DNA of 60,000 nucleotides from Takakia lepidozioides (Eukaryota; Streptophyta; Takakiopsida; Takakiales; Takakiaceae). A program made the position numbers and the translations under genes. Shown here piece by piece: positions 1 through 26,100 of the stretch; the stretch's first letter is position 1; each line of letters opens with the position of its first letter. Under the pieces are notes generated by a model. It had not been told where the DNA came from and ran no database searches. It saw nothing but the letters and a program-made list of their open reading frames with translations. The stretch spans positions 60,762,001 through 60,822,000 of the forward strand of contig CM060733.1 of the NCBI GenBank assembly GCA_030704615.1, given 5' to 3'.

Positions 1-2
1 CT

Positions 3-518
3 GGGGAAGTGGAATTGTCAGGAGAGGTCTATGACATGAAAACCAATGAGTGGTCATTGATTGCACCCATGCCCTATGGGCTAGCCAACATTGAGAGTGA
101 TGCAATATTTCAAGGGAGGTTGTTTATCAAGGGACGATTGTTGGCAGGTGTTGATGATGAGAGAAAGGTGTTGGTTTATGAACCAATCTCAAATACATGG
201 GAGGAGAATGAAAAGTTGGAAAGCAGTTTGCTAGATGGAGAGTTTGCCGCAACTGACCATGACTTGTATGTCATGAACCGGTCCAACTACATTGGCAAGT
301 ACAATGAGGATGCTGCCCAGTGGCAGCAAGTTGGCAACATTTCCCTCTACTTTCTGCCCTTTGACTGCCCATCAAAACGTTCAATAGGATTTGGAGAGGA
401 GGTTTTCTTTTTGAATAACTTGGCTGGGGAGTCCATGGATCTCTATCAGTGTAATGTTGTGCATCAAGTGCTACCCAAGGTCTTTTGGCAATGGCAGGGT
501 GCTATCATTCAGGCTTGA
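3..518 (+). CDS. F-box/kelch-repeat protein, C-terminal part (5' end outside window)
   Basis: The reading frame is open from the left edge and stops at TGA 516-518, so only the C-terminal ~170 residues are present. The GTG at 9-11 is internal and is not the start. The translation has kelch-blade character: VYDMKTNEWSLIAPMP, then VLVYEPISNTWEEN about 50 residues later, then DLYVMNRSNYIGKYNEDAAQW. Each repeats the pattern 'hydrophobic-Y-D/E-x-x-x-x-x-W'. In plants such C-terminal propellers usually follow an F-box and recruit substrates to SCF ubiquitin ligases. The F-box itself is not in view, so that part is family knowledge. A second, broken member of the same broad family lies at 30245-31440 on the other strand. 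No intron is visible here and the frame is intact. Confidence 0.8.
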   Translation, partial: GEVELSGEVYDMKTNEWSLIAPMPYGLANIESDAIFQGRLFIKGRLLAGVDDERKVLVYEPISNTWEENEKLESSLLDGEFAATDHDLYVMNRSNYIGKYNEDAAQWQQVGNISLYFLPFDCPSKRSIGFGEEVFFLNNLAGESMDLYQCNVVHQVLPKVFWQWQGAIIQA

Positions 519-1209
519 TTGCAGGCACTTCACATCTCTGTCAATTTTGCTTTGCTTGTCCTTGTTATGGAGGGGCAAAGGGGTCCTGGTGGCACTCTTT
601 CCTGCTCCACTTACATGGAGAGGACATATTGCAGATGGGGGTTACATCAGAAACTGATCCAAGGGGAGGAACTTGGACACACGGAGGGGAAAACTTAAAG
701 ACGGGAAAGAATGAATTTCTTGTGGAGGTCTTGCTGATCATCAGTTACTTAGGATCCCATCTTTTATCTGTTATGATATAATGTTATGAGACACGCTTGA
801 ATTTCATGTTGATGCTGGTGTATATATTCCTGCTCCTCATTTGTACGAGCTTTGTCATATGGAGTGTGCCGCACGAAGTGGACCTCTTTTTCTCTCTCTA
901 ATAAGGCCGCAACCTTCCTGGCATTCGCTCTGGGGGGTTCTCATCTCTGGACTGTCACTACCCTGAGAGTCTGGTACCAAAGATGTCTTATGACCCTTAC
1001 CATCATCCCATAAGCCCTTTTGGGTCTTCTGCAGAAAATTACATTCTCTGAGGATCCTGGGGTCTGAGAGCAGTTGGGCTTGATCTGTATTTCAGGATGT
1101 TTGGATAAACTCCAGACAACTTTCCACTTCCTGTAGTAAACGTGGCCACAGTCCGCTTGCATTAGTCTATGAATAGGCCCATCCAGCTTAAATAATCAAT
1201 CAATGTTAT
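519..1209 (+). other. 3' flank of the F-box/kelch gene, no gene seen
   Basis: The first 250-300 bases are probably 3' UTR. No ORF here has recognisable protein content. A CT-rich stretch (tctctctctaataag) lies near 890-903. I see no RNA gene. Confidence 0.5.
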
Positions 1210-1423
1210 TCTAGCGACGACCGAAGGTCGGAAGCTAGTTTAGCGTAGAGCAGGAATAGGGTGGCCTAGTGCCACGCCATCGTCGCTTGTAGCCACGTAA
1301 TCGTAGCCACGTCATCATCGCCACGTTTCGTCGCCACTTCATCAACGTCGATGTTTTTGGACCGTGCCCTGACTGCCCAAAAACCCCCTTGAACGGCCTG
1401 AACGGCCATGAGTGAGAGAGGGA

Positions 1424-1675
1424 GTGTGTAATAGGAGAGAGAGGAGAGGTAGACTTTGTCTCTGCCTGTTGCGATTTACCGACGTGAAGATTCCAGATGT
1501 GAGAGACTTGCCCAGGACTAGGGAAAAACAGAATTGTCTTGGCCTTGTTTGAGCGTGTTATAGGAGACAGAGGAGAGATAGACTTTGTCTCTCCCTGTTG
1601 CGATTTACCGACTTGGAGATTCCAGATGTGAGAGACTTGCCCAGAACTAGGGACAAACAGAATTGTCTTGTTGCT
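1424..1675. repeat. Tandem duplication, 129-base period, two copies
   Basis: About 115 bases from 1425 recur 129 bases downstream. Example: agactttgtct at 1451 and again at 1580, followed in both by cctgttgcgatttaccgac and later ccagatgtgagagacttgcc. The copies differ at only a few positions, so the duplication is fairly recent. No ORF crosses it. Confidence 0.85.
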
Positions 1676-2060
1676 TGAAACAGCTGTGGTCTGTCTAGGG
1701 CATCGGTACTATGGAGAGAGTTCTCCCTTCCTCAACTGACGACTGACAACCTCAATTATCTGTCATCAAAGCGGGCTCTTTTTGATCTGGCAGAGCAGGT
1801 CTCTTTCTCCTGTCTTGATGTCTCTGCAGGTGAGTGACCTGATCAATTGCAGGGTTTGCATTTTCACACCCGAAATTTTTCTGGCCATCAAGGATGTGGC
1901 ATCTTCCCACATAGACAGAGGTCAGCTATTAATTGTACACTGTTTTACACCTGGATGATCTGCCTTGCAACAGCCTGTAAATCCATACTTAACTCTTGCT
2001 TTTTGGTGTTGTTTTTTGCCTGCCAGCCACCCTCCCTCGTCTGTCCAGCTTTCAGGCTCT

Positions 2061-2347
2061 TTATTTTACTGCCAAGTAAGTGCTTAACTTAATGGGGTTT
2101 GCCATAAGGAGGCTATTCATTGATGTGATTATGTCCTGGATCTCATATCTCTCAGATGAACTAATGGGAGCGTTGTAAGCCTTTGAAATATACTCCAATT
2201 CATCAGGGCTGTCTTGAATTATAGGAACAGTTTTTCCAACTGTGTCCTTCCATTCTTCACAGGACCACTCACTGTTAGACATAGAAATTCTGCCAAGGAT
2301 ACTGTAGTGGTCCAGGGCTTCAGGCTCAAACTCAAAATTTTCAGAGT
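2061..2347 (-). pseudogene. Exon-like coding fragment, family not recognised
   Basis: On the minus strand an open frame of about 95 codons runs from near 2347 to the stop at 2061 and looks like real protein, for example EWSCEEWKDTVGK and SPDELEYISKAYNAP. I do not recognise the family. It sits in the candidate Helitron-like segment next to the RPN5 fragment, which argues that it too is a displaced gene piece and not a functional gene. The upstream edge is uncertain: an in-frame TGA lies just beyond a possible splice acceptor. Confidence 0.35.
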
Positions 2348-2388
2348 TGGGGAGTTTTCAAGAAGAGAGAAGACAAATAATGATGTAC

Positions 2389-2619
2389 TTACGGTAAGAC
2401 TTGGATGAAATAACAAATGCCCAAGGACAACTGTATCCAAGTCCATGACATTTCATTTCTTTCTTTGACTACCCACAGCTCAAAGCTTCCCCTAGCACTG
2501 AACCATGTCGTTATTGTGCATACCATTTCTTCCCCATGGGTAGTATCACGCACGATCAGGCCTCTTTCGCAGAAAGCAACACAAGGGGAGTGCATCCCGG
2601 TCAATGCAGATAGGCTCAA
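2389..2619 (-). pseudogene. Possible F-box-associated-domain fragment
   Basis: A minus-strand open frame contains RGLIVRDTTHGEEMVC and RGSFELWVVKERNEMSWTW. A run of the type 'ELWVxKxxxxxxW' resembles F-box-associated (FBA) domains of plant F-box proteins. There is no F-box and no continuation on either side. It lies between the RPN5 piece and the unidentified exon-like piece. This is a weak identification from one motif. Confidence 0.25.
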
Positions 2620-2704
2620 CCCTACTCATCGTCCCTCCGATGAGCCTTTTTCACGGCCTTCAGACACCGCTCCTAGTTTATAGGTGAGACTTTCCCAACC
2701 TCTA

Positions 2705-2920
2705 CTAAACTTCCATCGTGACTTTATGGACCATAGTTTGCTTGTGAATTTGGTGGCAGCTTTTCTCAACAAGCTCCAGCAACATTTCTATATCCACTGG
2801 CCATGAGTTCAGTACGTCATACTGTCCTTTTTGCTCTGGAAACACACCAACTCCTGCTGGACGGTCCACTTTTGCAAGCAAAGCCTTGGAAACCACCATT
2901 TCTGAGAGATGCTTCTCCAT
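2705..2920 (-). pseudogene. RPN5: 26S proteasome non-ATPase subunit RPN5, C-terminal fragment, frameshifted
   Basis: The minus strand reads [19 protein letters not shown], then [32 protein letters not shown] (split here only in description) and a stop shortly after. This matches the C-terminal helical end of RPN5 (PSMD12), a lid subunit of the 26S proteasome. In the middle the expected VCFQSKKDS lies in another frame over about 30 bases, so two compensating indels have scrambled that segment. No upstream RPN5 exons (PCI domain, N-terminal repeats) are visible, so this is a displaced fragment and not the functional gene. Confidence 0.75.
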
Positions 2921-4309
2921 GCACTTTGAAGATGGGATTTGTTCTCGTGGTGAAAGGATGTTTTCTTGGAAAGATGCGAGTGTCTTGCTTCATTCATTGA
3001 TCTGTGCAGCTACTCAGACCATCCACCATTTCCCGAGAATATTGACCATGATGTACTGTTGAGTGAATTTCCTGTGGCATAAATCCACAGGAAATGATAG
3101 TGGGTTCTACCCGGCATAGGTGGGAAGTCAGCCCATAATTGCACTTGACTGAAGGGGTGATTTTTGACTGATTCTGGTAACAGTGGATGGAAATCAGAGT
3201 GCTGTCCTTGTTCTGGGTTTGGGTGGTGGAGCTTCTCCAAAGCTTGAAGATGGAAGTGAACACGAATTTTAAGGAGCTTGATGAGAGGGGCAGCCCTGTG
3301 CACAAGTTTGTTCAGCATCTTAAATTTGGACATGTTTGTTTGTTTCTCGTGGCTTTGGATGGAGCCCTTGACGAATATTGTCAAAAGCTAGCCTTAACCC
3401 ACCAAGATCCAATCCCATGGTGGCTGCTTGAAAGTTCTTATAGTGATTGTAAGGATGTTGTTATTGATTGACGCGGCTTGACTCCCTCACACTATAACAT
3501 CAGTTTGTGCGTGTTGGAGTTCAAGGTTGGGGGTAACTACTTGAGCTGCCAATCTCAAACAAGCCGAAAAACTCTCTTGAAATCACCTTAAAGAAATCAC
3601 CTTAAAGAAAGTGAGGTGTTTTTCTCTTGCTTCTAGGCACCATCCAACATCCAACATCCCAAAAACGAAGCTTTTGGTCCGTCATGTTGGTTCAATTAAT
3701 ATCAATGAAATTACACCCAACTAAGGGATAACTTATGTGAATAATGAGATGAAGATATATTTACTGCTCCTCCTTTGGCTGTGAGGGCACTGTCATCAGA
3801 AGGATTTGTAATGAGCCATGGTGCAATGCTCAATTGTTGCGCGAAGGGTTGGGATTCTTGTTTCCTCTTTGTGCTGTTGTGGATCTACTGGTTTTTCTCT
3901 TTATCTCTCTCTGGGGTCCAACTTGTAACTTCAGTTTTTGTTCCTGCAGGTTCTGAAGCATTTGCTGATGCATAGTTCTCCAGAACAAGCTCTGATTCTG
4001 CTGCCTCGCTGCTGTCAAGTGTGAGTGGATTTGAGGACGTCTCATCAGGCGTGGAAGACTGGGCAGAAAAGGGGGTTCAACTCCCCCTCACTTATTGGGC
4101 ATAGCTAGAGGTAGCTGCATCAAACAATGAAATCAAATAGAGACATGACATGATAGCTTCGACAACACTCCACCATTCTTCTTCCAAAAAACAATGAAAT
4201 ATGGGATGTGGGTATGTAAATGACCCACCCCTTTTTGTGAAAATTGAAAGTAGTTCTCAGAATTCGTCGCTAGTAGTGCGGAGCAACGGAGCAACGCGAA
4301 GCCCTAGTA

Positions 4310-4556
4310 TACATTAAAAGATGAGTATGGGTAGTCTACTGGTGAGAGCATGATGCTGTACTCTATGAGGATGTGGGTTCCATCCTTGGTTGGTAGATGA
4401 TGGATTGGGGGTCAATCGAGTATGACTCTGTGTATTGTCCCCTCCTGAGGAAGTAGACACCTTGCCCTCTTACCTGGAGGAAGCAGACTTACCATTCGCT
4501 CGCAAGATTTCACCAGGCTTGTGATGGCATGGCATGGCATGGCATTGTTCAAAAGG
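4310..4556 (+). mobile_element. tRNA-derived SINE-like element
   Basis: The head has RNA polymerase III promoter elements: an A-box-like TAGTCTACTGG near 4332 and a B-box-like GGTTCCATCC near 4377, spaced about as in a tRNA. The body continues for ~170 bases and ends near tandem copies of ggcat (atggcatggcatggcatggcattg, 4526-4549), a plausible simple tail. The B box has one mismatch to the GGTTCRANNC consensus. No second copy of this family was found in the window. Confidence 0.45.
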
Positions 4557-5143
4557 GTTTCAGCAGGAGAGAGGATGCGAGGTGGCCAGACAATTCAATG
4601 AGGTGTAGGGAAACGATGCAAGTCGGAAAAGTAAATAGTAAGATTGGTGCATGCAGGGTGGGACAGACTCTTATTGCAAGGTAATATCCTTGCAGGCCTG
4701 TAATTGAACTACTCTCCCTACAACAAAGTGTGGTGGTCAGGAAAATACAGTTTTACGATTCTTTATCATCATTACATTGGTTAGATATCTCTTTTGTGGG
4801 ATAGAAATATTGTACCCACATAGGTAAACTTCCCCAAGCCTCTCTTGATTGGCAGTGCAGATTTTACGGAGAACTTGTGAACAAAGAGCGGAAAAGAACT
4901 AGCTTGACGAAGGATTCATCCTTCAATTAGAAATGTGATGTTAGAAATGGTTGTCCAGGCTGAACTTTGGGTAAGAGAAGCTGACATAGCAATCCAGTTC
5001 TGCCCTACTTCTGAGATAATTGGTAGTCAGTCTCATCCTTACCTCTTCCTCGACGCAACACAGGCAGAAGTGTTTGTTCGAGAGGCAGCTCCAAGCAATC
5101 ACACGAATATCGAGGGATATTGATGATGGTGTTAGGGTACTAT
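4557..5143. other. 3' flank / 3' UTR of NSF
   Basis: This stretch lies downstream of the NSF stop (the gene runs leftward). The part nearest 5143 should be 3' UTR. No other gene, repeat or RNA was recognised. Confidence 0.5.
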
Positions 5144-18203
<13,060 letters not shown>

Positions 18204-19200
18204 CGTGTTGCTTGAGAGACAGACTCAAGCCAGGATACGACTAGTCACAACTCATTGTAGTGTTAAAAGATAACAAGGATGTTGTAACCAAGTATGAGAA
18301 TGGAAGAAGAGGAAACGGTTGATGATTCTGTAGAAGTTTGTGAGACACAGAAACAAAGAATCGTGTGTGCGTGTGTCTGTGAGTAAAGATTCAAACCTTT
18401 ACAAACAAAGAAGGAAATGGCATGATATGATACTTCATAGTTTAGAGTGGCTCAAAGAGCTGATGAAAAAAGAGAGCAGCACACAAGAAAGTGGGGCCCT
18501 CAACAATAAGAAAGAGCAAGAGACGCCTTTCATGACAGTGGGACACCGCACAGAACTACCTGCCTATCAGGGCTCTGATCATCCGGCCCCTTGTTTTTCG
18601 AGGTTTCGAGATATATGCTTTGGATTGTTCGAACAACACAATCCAATCGCTCGGTGTATGCAAGACCGAATTTGTTGATAAGCATTGGTCTCACACGTGA
18701 AATAGCAACACCAACTACTCCAGTTTTAGGGTCTTGCAAAATTTGTGAAACCGAGTCTCACTCCTCAAAAGGGTGTTGAATGTTCCTCTCCCTCCTCAAA
18801 AGGGTGTTGAATGTTCCTCTCCGTGGAAATGGGTACTCCCAAGTTGGGTAATTGCATCTGCTTGTGCAGTGAGAAGTGCAAATTGTAGGAGAACTGAACC
18901 ATATGCGAGGTAGCCCACTTTATGGCATGTGCCTATACCAACGAAACAAGGGGCCATTCATTGAGCTGCACTATCAACATGTTGCGAGTTTCATAAACCG
19001 TATCAACATTGAGGGTGGGCAGGCACAACTAGGAGCTAAAAAATGTCACATGGATCATCTGAGGTACTGGAGATAGCAAAAGGACAAAATGAAGGTTAGG
19101 ATCTTCGAAGAGCTGGTCGCACTGGATAAGTAAAGGTTGTGTGGAGAACTAAGCCTATATTGCCTTTATTGAAGTGTACAAAAGATACATATGAGATAAA
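18204..19200. other. Intergenic region between NSF start and RPT6 end
   Basis: The part just above 18203 should hold the NSF promoter and 5' UTR. No TATA box was obvious. It contains a two-copy 31-base tandem repeat (18761-18822). Sequence near 18420-18520 (tggcatgatatgatacttcatag ... gtggggccctcaa) weakly resembles repeats near 5940-6050. No gene recognised. Confidence 0.5.
18761..18822. repeat. 31-base tandem repeat, two copies
   Basis: The unit begins ctcctcaaaagggtgttgaa and is repeated exactly, starting at 18761 and again at 18792, apart from the final junction base. Confidence 0.9.
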
Positions 19201-22911
<3,711 letters not shown>

Positions 22912-23107
22912 AACTGCAGACAGACAGAATACTAAGGAAAGAGAAAAGCAAGAGAAACCTTGGCTTGGAAAGGAGGGAGACGACAAAAGGATGGATGAGC
23001 TTCTGATATATCATCCATCTTCTTCGCCCTCCTCATCTCAGTGTCTCTCTGCTGTCTGTTTCTCGCTCTTCGGTGCGAGATCACATTGCAGTGCGCGGCG
23101 ATCGGCC
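22912..23107. promoter_or_regulatory. Divergent (shared) promoter of RPT6 and DapF
   Basis: Only 196 bases separate the RPT6 ATG (minus strand) from the DapF ATG (plus strand), so both promoters and 5' UTRs must be packed here. The right half on the plus strand is pyrimidine-rich (tcttcgccctcctcatctca, then tctctctgctgtctgtttct), typical of a plant 5' leader. No canonical TATA box was seen for either direction. Co-regulation is inferred from spacing alone. Confidence 0.7.
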
Positions 23108-26100
23108 ATGGCGATGGCTGTGCAACATTGGAGCACAGCAGCAGAAGCTATCAAGTTCGTGAAAGCTTCTCCTGACGCATTTTACTCACAGATTTTCCGC
23201 AGCAAAGTGCGATACAGCCAAAGACCGGGGGCTGTGACTGACCGTGGGCCTACCCTTTCTCTCATGGCTGACCACCGGGAAGCCGTTTCTGCGCTAGCTC
23301 TTAAGGAGAAAAACCCTGCACAGGTGGTTTCATCTGTCTGAAATGGTCGCAAGCGTCCATACCACATGTGAGGGCGCTAGAAAAATTAGTTCTGTGGAGT
23401 CAAGTAGCAGGAGTTGTTGGTACTAATTGGGCTATGTATGTCTTAGCTGCTACAGCTGTGGCTGTGCTGGTTTCGTTATGACACGCTCATGGTCAGTTCT
23501 TAAGAATTTATTTTCACAAATCCATCTCTCTGGATCATGCTACTGAATTGAGTTGTTTATACATCGCAGCTCAAATTGGTTATAATAAAGATTACATGCA
23601 TACTATACTGGTAGCGGTGAGGTGACCTTTGTTTTCAGGTTGCAGGTAGGCAAATGTGGGGGTTTAAGCCTCAAACAGTTTTTATAAGATTGGTCGGCTA
23701 CCCAAACCTGGTGGGTGGTTGATGACTAGAATACTGCGGAAAGAAACTTCTAATGAGGGCGCTCTCAAGGAATGTCTTCGTGCCTACTGAAGTGGGTTAG
23801 ATTGAATGTTTTATAATTGGAAAGGTCTTGAATTTTTTGGGGGCTGCAGAAGGTGCTTCGTTTTGTGAAATATCAAGGTCTTGGCAATGATTTTTTGCTG
23901 GTATGTTGTCCTTCCCTCTTATTACGCACTTCCTATTTATTCTCTCACTCTTCCACTGGCTGTTATGGTGTGATACTTAGGCTTCCCAATTCCGCTTTTT
24001 TCTGCTCGCCCTTAGTACAAAATTGTTGTCCATGTACATGCCGGGCCTCCCAATCACAAATGCTATGACCATGGCTTCTCTTTTTAATTGCATTGTCAAT
24101 GGGAAGTTGAGAGGTTGCACCCTGACTAGTCAGAGTTGAGGTTCTCTCTGAGTCATCACTTATCAAGATGGCTGGTATTATAGGTGGATAACAGAGACTC
24201 AACAGAGCCCAAAATATCACCAGAGCAGGCTGTGAAGCTATGTGACCGTAACTTTGGAGTGGGTGGCGATGGTGTCATCTTCGCTTTGCCTGGAGGGGAC
24301 AGCGGTGACTATGCAATGCGCATTTTCAACGCTGATGGCAGTGAGCCTGAGGTCATTTGGGATGGGTGGTAGGAAGGCGAATTGTGTCTATTTGTTCAGA
24401 TTTTGAAGTGTATTTATTGTTGTTTCATGTTGACTTACACGTGTTTAGCCCTTCTAAGAGTGGAGTTTAGGTCAGTTTAGAATTGTCTAACTAATGTACA
24501 GAATAGTAAGGTTCGCTGGATTTTGGCGAACTTCAGTCATTGCCATTCAGTATAATTTGATCTCAGCATTTGTAGATGTGACTATTAAAAGATTATATAG
24601 GAGGTCTGCTGACTCCCTTTCTATCATGCAGATGTGTGGGAATGGGATCCGCTGTATGGCTCGGTTCGTGGCTGAACTTGAGAACACTACTGAATCCAGG
24701 AGGTAGTTTCTCGATTGACCTTTTCTGTATCTGAGCTATCGTGTTCACTTTGAATGTCATCACCATGGTTTTGCAAGTCTAACAAAAGCACGTGGTATTG
24801 GCGGGCAGCTACACAATTAACACACTGGCAGGCCCTATTATTCCCCAGCTTTGTGAGGATGACCAGGTGTGTGGTCCTTTTGTATGGGTCCATTTGTAAT
24901 CTTCTCTCTCTATCTATCTCTCTGTGCTGGCATCTGATATCAGCTAAAGCACAGCTTCATCTTGCAAATGAGGTGCTGTTGGTTCTGAGAGACCTATGGC
25001 TTTGTCCCAGTGAACCAGGAGAGGTTATAGCTTGCTGGATTTTGGTTGGGATCTTCCCAATAGCAAAGTAGTATCAATCTGGGGACTACGTTTCCCTGTC
25101 AGTGCATGATATTGTCATCTGTGCTGTGTTGCACATCATTTGTAGAAGACTATCCTTCTGGGATCAAGTTTTCTTCATGTGGGCACTTTTGATTTTCTTT
25201 CTAGGTGTTGATGTGTTTGTATGTCTGTGTGAGAATGTACTCATAAGAGGTTGTTGCCGTAGCCTTGTGGCCATAGACCCTGCAACAGTTTGGGCAGAAC
25301 AAGAGGGAATAGACACTTCCTTTGTGAGGAGCTCACTCCAGCAGTAGGACTTACCTTCATATAAGCAATGAGTTTGGGCTTTCCAGATTTCGTCTAGAAA
25401 GCCCTCTTCACAAGCATCAATTGCTGTCTGCGCGTGTGTGCAAGAGGGAAGATATACAGAATGTACTCATAAGACGACGTTTGCCATAGCCTTGTAACTT
25501 TGCCCAGTTTGTGTGTGTGTGTGTGTGCGCGCGTGCGCGTGTGGGTGAGAGAGAGAGAGAACCTTCGCAGGGGATGCATTTGAATGGTCTCTTTCATTAG
25601 TTACTAGGTTCTGCACACCAGCAGTTCAAGCAATGCAGCTGTTCCTACAAAAATGTGTTGTGGGTTGCAGGTTGCTGTTGACATGGGACCCCCAACATTA
25701 AATGCAAGAGATGTACCCACAAAGCTGGCCCCAAACAGTGACACCGGAGCAGTGGTGAAGGCACCCTTGGAAGTAGCTGGAAAGATGTGGAGTGTGACAT
25801 GTGTCAGCATGGGTAATCCGCATTGTGTCACGTTTGGAGAGCAAGGAAGTGAGGTAAGTCTATATCTTCCAATACCAACAGAATCAGTGTGGGATTTTGA
25901 AAAGGGTGTCTGCAGAGGATCCAGGTATTGTCTTCACATCTGTGTGTGCGAGAAAGGCGGGCCCATGAGATAATGTTCTCTAAGATGTTGTTTGCCATAG
26001 CCTTGTGGCCATAGACCCTGCACCCAGTTTGGGCCGAACAAATGGGAACAAACACTACCTTTGTGAGGGGCTCACTCTGGTAGTGGGACTCACCTTGGTA

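Larger units (their letters stand above)
1210..4307. mobile_element. Candidate Helitron-like element carrying gene fragments
   Basis: The left boundary reads TCTAGCGACGA (1210-1220). The right boundary reads ...GCGAAGCCCTAG followed by T (ends 4307), the CTAG-T form typical of Helitron 3' ends. A perfect 10-base inverted repeat, ctagcgacga at 1211-1220 and tcgtcgctag at 4264-4273, links the two ends. Between them are pieces of unrelated coding sequence: an RPN5 C-terminus, a possible F-box-associated piece and an unidentified exon-like piece. Helitrons are known for capturing such pieces. Against it: the base before TC is T and not A, no clear 3' hairpin was found, and no Rep/helicase is present, so it could only be non-autonomous. 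The limits are a proposal. Confidence 0.3.

Noticed and set aside
3187-3471. Plus-strand 94-codon frame as a gene piece
   Set aside because: Parts look protein-like (FKELDERGSPVHKF, VALDGALDEYCQKL), but no family could be named and the opposite strand is open too. Left unassigned within the candidate Helitron-like segment.
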